From contig NC_058052.1 in NCBI RefSeq assembly GCF_020085105.1, positions 29,884,233 through 29,948,232 on the forward strand: a stretch of DNA of 64,000 nt. The letters are read 5' to 3'. This DNA comes from Siniperca chuatsi. Its lineage: Eukaryota; Chordata; Actinopteri; Centrarchiformes; Sinipercidae. Of this stretch, positions 22,895 through 34,785 are shown piece after piece. The notes beneath the pieces are model-generated. The model did not search any database, was not told the DNA's origin, and saw only the letters and a list, made by a program, of their open reading frames with translations. The first letter of the stretch is position 1, and each line of letters starts with the position of its first letter. A program made the position numbers and the translations under genes.

Positions 22895-23159
22895 GTTAGT
22901 GTTTTTTTAGTAGTCTTTTAAAATTTGCCTTCCTGGGTGCTTCAGTGACCATCGCTGGTAGCTTGTTCCACGTTGTGATGGCTGTATACATTACAGATCT
23001 GCACACTGCATCTGTTCTGGGTTTAACTAGATAACCCCTAGTGGCCTGCCTGGCAGTGTGACTACGTTAGTCTCCCATATAATTTATGTATGTATAGACA
23101 ATTAGGTTGTTTACTAAAACAGATATTCCTAAAGAAACGCATTAGATTGCATGTTAATG

Positions 23160-23660
23160 TTACGGCTGTGACAGTTTGTTTATTCCCCTGTGTGTCTCTG
23201 TGTTTGGGGGTGTGGCTACTCCTCCTGACTCCTCCTGACTCCACCACTGTCACTCACCTGAGATCCTTCACCCACTCACTCCGCTCAGCCGACGCACCTG
23301 CCTCCCATCAAGCTCATCGACGGCAGTAATTCTACTCCGGCTCTCCAGTCACTCATCGCCAGATTGTAGTTTCAACCACAGTGGATCGTTACTCCGTTAC
23401 CTCACCTACCTGCTTACCTGTTCTGGATCTTTATCCCAGTCTTGCCAAGCTTCACCACCATACCTTCACATCCTCGCTGCCAGCCCTGGATCCCACCCCC
23501 TGGTCTCCACCCACTTCCCCGTTCTTTAATAAATCTCTTTATATCCCTACCCCTTGTCTGAGTCCTGCACTTGAGTCTAACCTCTCGTCTACTCTGAGCC
23601 ACGAGAGACTGGCATGCAGCCTCTCTGGACTCTGCCACACCCAGCGGACAGGGCAGTGCG
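23160..23660 (+). repeat. Possible LTR-like relic
   Basis: Pyrimidine-rich sequence with CACCAC/CCAGCC words, then TTTAATAAATCTC and CTTGTCTGAGTCCTGCACTT, resembles the U3-R-U5 end of fish Gypsy LTRs (compare the minus strand of the solo LTR at 35050). No target duplication or opposite terminus was found. Low confidence. Confidence 0.3.
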
Positions 23661-24119
23661 AGCCTTGCAGCTTTATTCTGAGCGATTTGGAGCTTAAACA
23701 GATCTTTTTTGGCTGCACCTGACCAGACTGCTGAGCAGTAATCAAGATGAGATCAAACTAGTGTCAAGTGTGCGGATTACATAACAAATAAAGATTATTC
23801 CGATTTTTCCTGAGTTCATACCATTTAGTCCTTACTAAATAAAAAGAACAGAGAATCACTGAAGTTGTGAAGAGACAGATCAACTTCCTATTTATAAAAA
23901 CATGATGATGATCTGCAGTTTACAGAATCATCCAGCAGGGGGAGACATTTCTTTACAATAAGCTCTGCAGGTTATTAATGAATTAATAAAATCTGACTCA
24001 TTATTCATAAATAATCTGCTTTTGATGTTCGGTGAAACATGCAATTAAAATTACGTGGATTAAATGTTTAATTCTGGGTGATGATGGAGATCATCAGAGC
24101 TGAAGAAGAGCAGGAAAAA

Positions 24120-24360
24120 TGAAATGTAGGAGGAAAAAAGGAGGAAGAGGGAGAAGAAAAGGAGGACGACGAGGAGGAGAAACAACAACCAAAAGAGGAG
24201 GATGAGGAGGAGCAGCATCTCTCTTCAGTCTGTCAGACACTGAGGAGGTTTGTGGAGGTTCAGATGCTCAGACCGACTGTTTGAATCATCGACTCTGATC
24301 CTCCTCCTCTCAGACAGGAGGAGGAGGAGGAGGAGGAGGAGGAGGAGGAGGAGGATGTGC
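24120..24360 (+). repeat. Purine-rich GGA tract
   Basis: Rich in GGAGGA and GAAGAAG words and ending in about 13 GAG repeats (24317-24354). One strand is almost pure purine. It lies roughly 0.8-1 kb upstream of the kcng3 start codon. Confidence 0.75.
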
Positions 24361-24689
24361 TGCTGCTGCTCTTCAGTCTCAGATTCAACAACGAGAAACC
24401 AGAAGTCAAACAGGATCCACTGATTAAATTTATATATACTAACATACATATATATATATATATGCTTCAGGTATTTTGATGTTGGAGAATTGAAACGTGT
24501 GAAGCTTCATGTTCAACGCTGAAATCTGGTGAGTTTTAATGTTGATGTGAGGTGCTGATTCGTCTAAAAGTGTCAGAGATTAAACTGAGTGGCTCTGTTA
24601 TTGTTTGTTTTTTTGTTTGTTTTTTGGGTTTTTGGTGCCACAGGACAAAATATTCTTATGACTCAGAAAATATATAATAATGGAGTGAG

Positions 24690-24711
24690 AGAGAGAGAGA
24701 GAGAGAGAGAT
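24690..24711. repeat. (GA)11 microsatellite
   Basis: Simple GA run upstream of kcng3. A short TA run lies at about 24450-24463. Confidence 0.85.
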
Positions 24712-24841
24712 AATTTAAAATCCAACTAGGCCAGTAGGTCATTGAAACAGAAATAGCACTAATTTTTTATTTCATTCAAGCACCAAAGAAGACTGAGAAG
24801 ATGAAAACGGGAGACAGAAAAGCTTCTGTTTGAGATGGAAG

Positions 24842-25190
24842 ATGGAGTCTGGAAACAGCAGCTGGTGTTTTTAACAGAGTTTGGATGCTGATTTATTTAA
24901 AATACAGAAGCAGCTTCAGTTTTTTAACAGACAGACGACGAAGCAGCCTGCGTTTTTAACAGAAGAGTCTGAAGCAGTGTGATTTTTTAACAAAAACAAA
25001 ATGAGGTTTAGAAGTAGCAGCTGGTGTTTCGAACAGACAGGAGCTGAGGTTTGGAAGCAGCACGGCATGTTTTTATTAATGGAAAATAAAGTTTGGAAGC
25101 AGCAGCTGGTGGTTTAATTAACAAAAGGATAACGTGTGGAACCAGCTTCAGATTTTTAACAAACAAAGGATGAAGTTTGGAAGCAGTCTT
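24842..25190 (+). repeat. Degenerate tandem repeat running into the kcng3 start codon
   Basis: About nine diverged units of 31-60 bases share the consensus order GAAGCAGC, AGCTGGTGTTT, TTAACAGACA, GATGAGGTTTG. Unit starts (GAAGCAG or close variants) occur at about 24852, 24907, 24940, 24971, 25010, 25054, 25097, 25139 and 25178. The last two units carry the kcng3 ATG: GGATGAAGTTTGGAAGCAG matches the upstream GCTGAGGTTTGGAAGCAG and AATAAAGTTTGGAAGCAG. The start of the CDS (MKFGS) is therefore itself part of the repeat. Confidence 0.75.
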
Positions 25191-25744
25191 TGCACCCTGA
25201 ACGTCGGCGGTCGCAGGTTTTGCTTCTCGGCCGAGCTGATGAAGCGCCTCCCTCTCAGCAGACTCAGTCGGCTGCATCGCTGCGTGTCGGAGAGCGAGCT
25301 GCTGGAGCTCTGCGACGACTACGACCGTGACAGGAACGAGTTTTTCTTCGACCGGCACTCGGAGGCCTTCAGCTTCATCATGCTGTACGTGCAGCACGGG
25401 AAGCTGCGCTTCGTGCCGCACATGTGCGAGCTGTCCTTCTATAACGAGATGCTGTACTGGGGCCTGGAGAGTGCCGACCTGCAGTCGTGCTGCCAACGAC
25501 GCCTCGACCAACGCATGTCTGACTGCTTCGTCCACTTCTTCCCTGAGGAGGAGCCGCGGGGCTCCTCGGGGCCCCGGAGCCACTGGCTGGAGAGGATGAG
25601 GAGGACGTTCGAGGAGCCCACGTCTTCGCTGGCGGCGCAGATCCTCGCCTCGGTGTCGATGCTGTTCGTGGTCATCTCCATGGTGATGCTCTGTGCCAGC
25701 ACTTTACCGGACTGGAAGACCACCGAGACCCTGGACCAGCACAG
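25170..25744 (+). CDS. kcng3: kcng3 coding exon 1
   Basis: Encodes T1, S1 and the short S1-S2 loop. Ends ...CACAG with donor GTAGGA at 25745; codon AG|G is completed by exon 2. Confidence 0.9.
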
Positions 25745-26513
25745 GTAGGACACATCCGAGACCAGCTGAAGACATACTGTGCATACACACACATACTGTA
25801 TGATTGTCTCTCCTTCTGATTGGTCCTCTCTCTCCCCCCTCTCTCTGATTGGCTGTCCTCCCTGCAGGATCATCGAGGCGGTGTGTATCGGTTGGTTCAC
25901 GGTGGAGTGTATCGTCCGTTTCCTCGTATCTCGGGATAAATGTGAGTTTGTCCGTCGTCCTCTGAACATCATCGACCTGTTGGCCATCACGCCGTACTAC
26001 GTCTCTGTTACCGTGACGATCCTGACGGGGGAGAACTCCCAGCTGCAGCGGGCCGGCGTCACTCTACGCGTCCTGCGCATTATGCGGATCTTCTGGGTGA
26101 TCAAGCTGGCCCGTCACTTCCTGGGTCTGCAGACGCTCGGCCTGACACTGCGGCGCTGCTACCGTGAGATGATGATGCTGCTGGTCTTCATCTGCGTCGC
26201 CATGGCGATCTTCAGCGCACTGGCCCAGCTGCTGGAACATGGCCTGGACCTGGAAACCGGAAACCAGGACTACGCCAGCATCCCCGCTGCCTGCTGGTGG
26301 GTCATCATCTCCATGACGACGGTGGGATACGGGGACATGTACCCGGTGACGGTGGCGGGCCGCGTGCTGGGTGGCCTCTGCGTGGTGAGCGGCATTGTGC
26401 TGCTGGCGTTGCCCATCACCTTCATCTACCACAGCTTCGTCCAGTGCTACCACGAGCTCAAGGTGCGCTCCGCCCGCTGCACCCACAGCCTGTCCGCCGA
26501 GTTCATCAACTGA
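25170..26513 (+). CDS. kcng3: KCNG3 (Kv6.3) modulatory potassium-channel subunit, complete, 2 exons
   Basis: Electrically silent Kv subunit that co-assembles with Kv2 alpha subunits at the plasma membrane and shifts their gating. Exons 25170-25744 and 25868-26513 give 406 aa; human is about 436, the difference being mostly a shorter S1-S2 loop. The T1/BTB domain spans about 8-110 (TLNVGG, DYDRDRNEFFFDRHSEAF). S1 is about 154-178, S2 193-213, S3 223-244, S4 258-278 with LRVLRIMRIFWVIKLARH, S5 295-317. The pore has TTVGYGD at 342-348 and S6 is 357-382, ending ALPITFIYHSF. The S6 has PIT instead of the Kv2-type PIP hinge, as in silent subunits. The C-terminus LSAEFIN matches KCNG3 (LSTEFLN). An upstream in-frame ATG at 25134 exists; 25170 is preferred because M-FG aligns with the mammalian start. 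Confidence 0.93.
25868..26513 (+). CDS. kcng3: kcng3 coding exon 2
   Basis: Encodes S2 to the C-terminus, starting IIEAVCIGWFT. Acceptor CCTCCCTGCAG has a normal pyrimidine tract. TGA stop at 26511-26513. The 123-base intron is the shortest in the window. Confidence 0.92.
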
Positions 26514-26812
26514 CCAATGAGCAACGCTGCTGCTGAGGTGGATGAACACGAAGTTCATCAGCTGATCGCAGCTCTGCCTGGCAGGAAATTATGTCTCATA
26601 ACCACCAAAAACTACAAAACGTCACATCAGGTCCTACGACAACTTTTCACAACTTTACTAAAACTTTTTGTTTTCAACAAGTCACAGCTGAAGAGCTGCC
26701 TCACCTGTTCAGTTCAGGTTTGTTTTTAGGGGTTGGAGGTGTATTTCGTGTGTGTAATCTGAAGTTATTGGTAAACAGAAACACATAGTGAGTTTATACA
26801 AAAGAATCGGGG

Positions 26813-26818
26813 AATAAA
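26813..26818 (+). terminator. Poly(A) signal of kcng3
   Basis: AATAAA about 300 bases after the stop codon; the first canonical hexamer downstream. A longer 3' UTR cannot be excluded. Confidence 0.45.
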
Positions 26819-27323
26819 ATACTCACACAGCTGTGACTGAGATCCTTTTAAACTCATAAATAATCATTTATTGGAAACTTTATTCTCCATGTTTGTTGAA
26901 TTCCTGTAATTGACAAAAAGAAATATTAAACTAATTGAAAGACGATAAACTGAACACTGTGAACACAAGTTTTACCTTTAACTATGGCCAAATCACATCA
27001 ACCTGTCTGATGTATTTCAGTTTCTTCATTAGTAAATCAGAGAGCTGTAAAATTAAGCTTTAACACAATTTGTTCTCCAGATCGAGCAGCACAGACGAGC
27101 CTCAGTTTGTTCGTCTATGAGAGCAAATAATGTTTGCAAAGATTTCAATCTTCAAAAGAAACTGAATCTGTAATTGTGAAATTTAATTGCTACTGAATAT
27201 TTAATGTTGCAATTTAAACTATGAAATATTTTCCTTTAAAAACCATCTGTCTGAATTTACGTACTCTGAAGACTCTTTGACATTTTCAACAGTCAATTTG
27301 AAGTTGTACAGTTTTATTTCAGG

Positions 27324-27332
<9 letters not shown>

Positions 27333-27404
<72 letters not shown>
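27333..27404. repeat. (CA)n(TA)n compound microsatellite
   Basis: About 17 CA repeats followed by mixed ACATATATAC and a TA run of about 14 repeats. Confidence 0.9.
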
Positions 27405-27407
<3 letters not shown>

Positions 27408-29262
27408 GGTTCACAAATTCAGATAAAAGTATTGAGAAACTATATTCAAGCTGCTCAAATTCAAAAAGCTAAATTCCGAAAAATGAAAAAATCTGGTCGC
27501 TTAAATAGTTTTAAATTCAGATCTGAACGTGTCAGAGACAGAAGATAATCAATCTAGCCGGGATGGGATCGATCAGAACTATTGGGTTACATTAATGTAT
27601 GTATTATTAATAGATATGACGTGGCGCCTCCACTCAGCCAGTGGTCACTTACGGTACTGCACCTAAAATGATCATTTTCCCCACAGACCTCCATAATAAA
27701 AGACGTGTGTAAAACTGTTGACAGGACGACTCCAGCTGTGAACCAGCTCAGTTAATACTGTTTGTGTTATGACTTTTTAATGGAGGTTTTATGTTTTTTA
27801 TATTTGTAAAACTTTAGTCTGTGACGTCTCAATGTAAAGTCTATGGGCCAGCAGGAGAAACACTACTGAGCATGTGCAGTGGGACACAAGTGCTCAGTGA
27901 GCAGTTTTCATTTAAGTGACTGGACGCCATCTTTGAGTCTGATATCCAGTTCTTCTGATAGATCCATGGTTACATTCTGTCAGTCATGGGATCCATCTGA
28001 AGGTAAAATATTTCAGTGCTATAAATCCATGTATTCAGTTGATATAAGATTCAAATCTTTCTGGTTATTTGCTTCCATAAAAGTGGACAAACGTCCCTTT
28101 AATTATAATGAATGACAGCGACGCTTCCAGGGGCTGTCTGGTTTCTTTGAAAGAGTAAATAGTAAACCAGAGTAAAATCAAGTGAAGACGAGCTGTTTGC
28201 CTCATCAGCTCCTCAGTTTTCAGTCTTGTGTATGTACATGAACACCTTCAGGTCTGACTGAGATGAACTTTTCTATGGATCTTCACGATCTCCAGACCAT
28301 GATTCCAAATCCTCCTGAATGTTTCCTTCAGACTAAAAACATTTCAGAAATTTTCCCTTTGGACGCAGGAAATAGACACATCAGCTGATCTTCTTTCTGC
28401 TCCTCAGAGGACGAACCCTTTATATGTTACTGTTCCCTGTAGCGCCCCCCTCAGGATCAACATGTTCAGCTGTTTGTGTCTCCTCTCGCCCCTCTGTTAA
28501 ACCAGCAGTCTGTGGTGTAACTGGATCTGTTGAGACCGGCTAGACACCGTCCACGGTTTCCATGGCAACAGCAGACTCAGAGACAGGAAGTTAAAGTGTT
28601 GGAAACATTTGGTTTTGAATGTCAGGACGGCGGAGCTGCTGAAGTGTGAATTATCTCAATGAAGACACTTCTTCTACTATTTTTTCTTCTTCTTTGGATA
28701 CTGCAGGGTTTAAACCAAAGCACAACTACATGGATCCCTTTAAGCTTTAACCAGTGACAGTCTGTTCCTTCTTCCTTATCTTTCTTTTTCTTTCCTTCCC
28801 TTCACACAGATCCGTCTCTGTGAACTAAAACACAATTTTATCTCTTAAATGTTCATAATTTCTTCATTAAATCCAGATGAATTCTTCATTAAAGGACCAG
28901 TTTGTGTATTTCTGAAGCATCAGTTTGAACTCACTCCTAACTGGCTGAAAACACATCTTTTCTCCAACTTTAAGGTCCGACCTCAGAGAGATCAGTTCAT
29001 GTAGAAATGCAGGTTTCTTAGTAGATTTTAAAGAAGTCTCTGAGGTAACTGAGGTCTGAACCTCGGGTACTTTTACTACAGGATGCTGCTTTTGTTTGGC
29101 TGTTTTTTAAATGAAAGATGTAGATTACATAATTTTAAGTTCCAAATTATATTACAGCTGTAAAACACAAATAAAATCCAAATCAATCTGATCATCTGGG
29201 AGCCACCTGTTCCACCTGATCAGCCAATCATCATCTTGCTCATGGTGGGATTTGTTGGGTCT

Positions 29263-29370
29263 CTGTAAATAACATTATAAAGACTTCGGTCTAGACCTGC
29301 TCTGTAGGAAAAGTGCAGGGAGATAACTTCTGTTATGAATTGGCGCTATATAAATAAAACTGAATTGAAT
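29263..29370 (+). repeat. SINE/LINE 3' tail
   Basis: AGATAACTTCTGTTATGAAT and GGCGCTATATAAATAAAACT followed by a GAATTGAAT-like end is the tail shared by many fish L2-type LINEs and SINEs. The upstream body is not clear. Confidence 0.5.
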
Positions 29371-30867
29371 CAGAGGGCAGTACAAACACTCATGGAGCAG
29401 GTGTCTCTGAGTTTTATGTTACATTTTATGTTATCAGGATGTTAGAAGGAACATTTCTGTCCAGAGGGCAGAGCACCTCCCTGGACCTGGACCTGAACCT
29501 GGACCTGGACCCGTGCTCAGTTAATTTCAGTTCATATTAATTATTGTTGCACAATGAAATGTTTAAACGTGCGAAACACGAGGCAACAAACGGACTCATA
29601 TCTGTTGAGGTGTCTGGAAAATCCTTCAATTTTAAAGAGGTTTGAACCCAGAAACATGAAGTGATCCTCTGTCACATCACACAATAAATACTCAACACAC
29701 AATAATGCTGCTGCTTATATTATTAGTGTGGCATTATTATTAAAGTAGGATAAATATTTGAATCCACTTTAATATATGTTGACCTTTTATGCCAAGTTAT
29801 ATTTAGTCTAACTGTATTTGAAATTAGTTTTATTGAAGCATCTGAAGGAAAGAAGAAAAATCAGCTTCTCTGTTTAAAGACTTTGAGTCACAGAGATTTT
29901 AGACAGAGAAGAAGAAGAATCAGAAGAAACAGAATCAGACACAGTAAATATGGAAGCTGCTGCTCTGGGCTGCAGGAAAAAATCATCTCCACAATCCCCC
30001 CGGCTGCAACAACCCCACTATGAACACACCAAATGATCAATAATCCCAATATCAACACACCAAATTATCTGACATGGAACCCTCAAATTAAGATGAAATA
30101 TAATAAAATGAAATAGTCATATTCACTCTGTTGTTTCTGGTGAAGTGTGTCGAAGTTTCCTGCCATGAAGATGGTTATAGTTCTTCTTCTGGTTTAGTTC
30201 AGCCCAGAAGAAGAACTTTACTCCTGGCAGCTCTTTGGCAGGAATACGTTGTGTTTTCTGATGAAACATTGCTCTTTGTTCCAGGATGCTTCGCTGCTGC
30301 ACTTTAAACTTTAAGTGAAAACTTTCTTGTTTTCTTTTTGATGTTACGAAATAATTTCAGTTTCTTTTTTTTTGTCATGTTTGTTTCTCAGCTTGAACAC
30401 CTGCACAGGTGAATTTATATCTGTATCAAAGTTGAAGCAAATTCAGTGTTATAAAGTTCCCAAAAGTGTCTGTGTTTTGAAACAATTTGGTTGCTTTACA
30501 CAAAAGTGATTGGGGGAAAAAAGCATTGAAAAATGAATAATTATGACATGGCAACCAATCCTGTTACTCAGAAAACAATTTCAATTTCAACTCATAAAAA
30601 TGTAATAAGAATTAATTAGATTTGTAGAAAACATTTAATGTGTAAATTTACTCAGCAGGTTAAATAATTCTGATTGTAACCACACAAACAACCAAACATT
30701 AAAATCACATGTTTTACATCAATAATAATAATAATAATAATAACCAAATCAGATAAAATATTAAAACTCTCTGAAGGGAGTGTTTCTGCATTTTATGCAG
30801 AATGTATATGGCGGGTTCCGCCCTCTGTTTTCCTTTATATTTAGTTTTCTACACACCTGCACCTTCA

Positions 30868-31505
30868 GTCACCAGTCCGTCAAGCTCCTGAAGTTTGCAG
30901 ATGACACCACCCTCATTGGGCTCATCTCTTAAGGGGAGATTGACCACCTGGTGACCTGGTGCAGCCAGAACAACCTGGAGTTTAACGCTCTGAAGACAGT
31001 GGAGATGGTTGTGGAATACTGGAAGAACCGAGCCCCAACCACCCCCATCACCCTGTGTGACTCCCCTGTCAACACTGTGGAGTCCTTCAGTTCCTGGGCA
31101 CCATCATCACCCAAGTGGGAGCTGAACATCCCTCACCAAGAAAGCCCAGCAGAGGATGTACTTCCTGTGGTAGCTGAAGAAATTCAACCTGCCAATGATG
31201 GTGCACTTCTACACCGCCATCATCCAGAGTCCATCCTCACCACCTTCATCACCATCTGGTACACTGCTGCCACTCCCAAGGACAAGGGCAGACTGCAGCG
31301 TATCATTCAATCCGCAGAGATGATGAGTGGCTGCAATCTACTTTTCCTCCAGGACCCTGAAGCGAGCAGGAAAGATTGTGGCTGACCCCTCCCACCCTGG
31401 ACACAAGCTGTTTCAGACACTCCCCTCCGGCAGGAGGCTGCAGTCCATCAAGACCAAAACCTCACGCTGCAGAGACAGTTTCTTTCCGTCTGCAGCCTCA
31501 TCAAG
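30868..31505 (+). mobile_element. LINE reverse-transcriptase 3' fragment (L2/Rex1-like), pseudogene
   Basis: Translation on + gives KFADDTTLIGLIS, then LVTWCSQNNLEFNALKT, and later, after frame changes, SGCNLLFLQDPEASRK and HPGHKLFQTLPSGRRLQSIK. The FADDTT block is RT motif C, and the end matches the C-terminal domain typical of L2/Rex1-clade LINEs. In-frame stops and frameshifts make it dead. It directly precedes the Gypsy relic. Confidence 0.8.
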
Positions 31506-33240
31506 GCCTGGCAGGTGCAGCTGGTGGAGGTACTGGCCCAGATGCTGGGCAAAATCGCAGCGATGCACCAGACATGAGTCTGGTTGCGTGAGCACAAATG
31601 GAAAATGGTTCAGGAAGAATTAAAGGCCATGCTGAAGATGGGGGTAATAGAAGAGTCCAACAGTGCCTGGTGTAGCCCCATCGTTCTTGTAGGCAAGAAG
31701 TATGGGACTATATCAGAATCAGAAACACTTTAATGATCCCCCAAGGGAAACTTTGTTACAGCAGCTCGCCTTTACGTCAGTGTACACAGGAGAAAGTACT
31801 AGCAAAAAATATAATACACTATAAAAACAGGTCAGAAAATAAATTACCAGGTGGGTATAAGTATAAGATAAAGGAGGAGTTAAAGAGTCTGATGGCCACA
31901 GGCAGGAATGACTTCCTGTGGCGCTCTGTGGTGCATTTTGGGGGATGAGTCTTCCGCTGAAGGCGCCTCCTTTGTTTGACCAGCACGTCATGGAGCGGGT
32001 GGGAGACACTGTCCAAGATGGCATGTAGTTTGGCCAGCATCCTCCTCTCTGACACCACCGCCAGAGAGTCCAGCTCCACCCCCACAATGTCACCGGCCTT
32101 ACGGATCAGTTTATTGAGTCTGTTGGCGTCCGCTACCCTCAGCCTGCTGCCCCAGCATGCAACAGCATACAGGATAGCACTGGCCACCACAGACTCATAA
32201 AACATCTTCAGCATAAATATGGTTCTGTGTGGACTACCGCAAAGTGAATGATGTGTCACGATTTAATGCCTAGGGTTGACGAGCTCCTGGATCAGTTAGG
32301 CACCGCTCGTTTTTTCACGACACTGGATTTGACCAAGGGCTACTGGCAGATTCCCTTGTCTCCAAAGTCTAAGGGAGAGACAGCCTTCTCCACTCTGTAC
32401 GGGTTGTACCAATTTACCACATTTGGTACTTGGTACTCCACACATTTGGGTTGTTTGGGCCACCGGCCACCTTTCAACACCTCATGGACCGAGTGCAACG
32501 TCCGGACACTGCATATGCGGCCGCCTACCTGGATGACGTTATCATCCACATTGACAGCTGGGCGGAGGATATGCGGCGGATGGCTGCAGTGCTTGGATCA
32601 TTGAGGCAGGCCGGTCTCACCGCCAACCCGAAGAAGTGTGCGGTTGGACGGAGGGAGGTACGGTATCTGGGGTACCACTTGGGCGGAGGGCAGGGGCGCC
32701 CCCAGATAGACAAACCTGCTGCAATTGCCGCCTGCCCGAAGCCCAAGTCAAAAAAAGAGGTGAGATGGTTCCTGGGGCTGGCTGGTTATTACCAGCGGTT
32801 CATTCCCAACTTCGCAGAGCTGACCAGTCCCTTAACCGAACTCACCCGGAAAGGTGCCTCAGATCCGGTCCAGTGGACAGAGCGGTGCCAACTGACGTTT
32901 GAGATGGTAAAACAAACCCTCTGTTGGGAGCCTCTCCTCCACACACCTAACTTTTCTCTCCCTTTTGTTCTGCAGACTGACGCGTCGAACAGAGGAGTGG
33001 GGGCCGTTTTGTCCCAGCAGGTGCAGGGTGTCGACCGCCCGGTCGTATACATCACCTGGAAGCTGGCCATCCGGTGGGCGGTTGAGACCCTGCGGTATTA
33101 CCTGCTGGGGCGCCCATTAACCCTCTGTTCGGACCATGCCCCCTCCGCATGAAGGATGCCAACGCCCGGATCAGCCGGTGGTATCATCAGGGAGAGGTAA
33201 TTGGCACAGCTGAAACCAGTTAATTAATTATGCTCTCCCT
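31506..33240 (+). mobile_element. Ty3/Gypsy retrotransposon pol relic, split by a LINE
   Basis: The RT begins around 31600 (ELKAMLKMGVIEESNSAW, then SPIVLVGKKYGT) and is broken at 31712. It resumes at 32217 with FCVDYRKVNDV. LDLTKGYWQIPL, the catalytic YLDD (AAAYLDDVIIH) and WFLGLAGYYQRFIPNFAEL follow. The RNase H start is LQTDASNRGVGAVLSQQ. At least two frameshifts or stops (near 32270 and 32450) and loss of everything after RNase H, including integrase, leave it dead. The break coincides exactly with the nested LINE. Confidence 0.88.
31713..32216 (-). mobile_element. LINE 3' end (L2/Rex type) nested in Gypsy
   Basis: The minus strand encodes the C-terminal part of a LINE ORF2: MLKMFYESVVASAILYAV, CWGSRLRVADANRL, KAGDIVG and RRMLAKLHAILD. 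A 3' UTR follows, ending in the TCAGAATCAGA tail at the left side. It is 5'-truncated, as usual for target-primed insertion. ATAT occurs at both junctions (31709-31712 region and 32217-32220) and may be the target duplication. Same family as 1-560. Confidence 0.85.
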
Positions 33241-34785
33241 AAATACAGTAGCATGCTGGACCTGGGGAGGAGGACAGCCAGCCAGGGAGGCTTGCTTTTG
33301 AGGACACCGAAGAAGAAGCAGAAGTGGCGATGCTGAAAGCAATGTCTTGAACGTCGTACATAGAAAGCAATACGATCCCAAGAACACATGTGCATGTGCA
33401 GCGCATGTGCTTGCACATCTGCATAATATTCATTAAAAATCTCTTGCTAAATTTCTCCCAGATTCCCTTCGATATAATGTAGGGGAGGTATGTCAGTGCA
33501 TGAGTGAGATGTCAAATTTCTTTCTCCCAACTCTTTACCAATGTCATCCACCCAGGATATATCGCTGCCATCATCCTGGGACTTTGCAAAGTAATTAGGC
33601 CTGTTGTAAATTGGTGGCACATCAGACCTGTACAAAAAAAAAACATGCTAAATTTAGAACAATCGAAATATGCAACATTTACATTTTTTTTTGCGTATCC
33701 TTCTGCACAAATGAAGAACGGCCCTATAAACAGGAGAGATTTGAAATATTTGAGGTGCTCAGGCCATGCTGGTCTGGGCAAAGGTATGCATGTACCGGGG
33801 TCTGCCCGCGCTGGTTTGTTTCCGAGTGATGACCAGACATACAGAACAATTGAGGAGTTCGGAGACAAAGGCGGGGACCCTCCGGGGGTTGAACAGGATG
33901 CCAGTGGCGAGGACGGAAGGCCTCTGGAGGTCTGAAGGGAGGCCGGTGGCGTGGCTGGAGATCAAGACCAGGGTCTGGCGACAGGGCAGCAGGACTGGAG
34001 GCCGACAACTGGAATGTAGAGCTGAGAACCGCTGGATCCAGGGAAACAGGACACTGGAGGATCTGCAGCAACTCAGCAACAGGGGATTGCTGCAGCTCAG
34101 AAAGTTCAGGAGACAGCTGAGGCACAGGAATAGGTGACTGCAGAGGCTCAACAGGATCAGAGGACAACTGCAGCTTAGCAGGGACTGGTGACCCCAGCAG
34201 CTCAGAAAGTTCAGAGTCAGCTGCAGCTCAGGAACAAGTGACTGCTGCAGCACAGAGTTCAGGAGGTTGCGGCCCAACCGGAACAGGAGATCCAGCAGAG
34301 GCAGGAATGTGCTGCACAGAGTCCAGGGGGCTGCTGAGGCCCAACGGGGACTTCAGGAGGCCACTGCAGCCCAGGAATGGTGATGGCAGCAGCACAGAAG
34401 CAGATGACAGCCGGCCTGCCAACTGGGGACGAGGAGCAGGCGTCGGCCGGGCCGAGGAGCAGGCGTCGGCCGGGCAGAGGAGCAGGCGTCGGCCGGGCCG
34501 AGGAGCAGGCGTCGGCCGGGCAGAGATCAGGCAGGACTGATGACTGATGACGGCTCAAAGGCACTGGACCGCTGAATCTCTGTGGCGCTGATCTGACACA
34601 GAGGAAAGGAAGAACACAGACTAAATACACTCAGGTAGGGGAGACAACGAGACACAGGTGAAACCAATAAGGGCAAGCAAACTAATCACAAGCAGGAAGT
34701 AAAACTGCACAAGACACATGAGGGAGAACTCTTACCAAAATAAAACAGGAAATAACATAATACAAACCCAAAACCACAACAGTAT
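33241..34785. repeat. Unassigned repeat-rich segment with Gypsy LTR-like end
   Basis: Downstream of the Gypsy relic. The minus strand of 33724-34280 codes a Pro/Leu/Ser-rich peptide without a domain I recognise. About 34590-34785 (AGACTAAATACACTCAGG to AAAACCACAACAG) resembles the right part of the solo LTR at 35050-35409, so it may be another LTR relic. Confidence 0.4.
34431..34522 (+). repeat. 23-bp GC-rich minisatellite, 4 copies
   Basis: Four units of GAGGAGCAGGCGTCGGCCGG plus three bases, alternating GCC and GCA at the unit end. Confidence 0.9.

Larger units (their letters stand above)
26819..30867. other. Intergenic, mostly AT-rich
   Basis: No host exon recognised between kcng3 and cox7a2l here. 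A retroposon tail (GAGATAACTTCTGTTATGAA, then TTGGCGCTATATAAATAAAA) lies at about 29263-29370. An (AAT)n run lies at 30719-30742. A scrap (CTGTAGCGCCCCCCTCAGGA) at about 28438 shares wording with 6990 and 59104. Confidence 0.5.

Noticed and set aside
30929-34630. Intact retrotransposon or retrovirus with envelope
   Set aside because: Only a broken Gypsy RT and RNase H is present. Integrase is absent, no envelope-like protein is seen, and the proline-rich minus ORFs at 33724-34280 show no recognisable domain.
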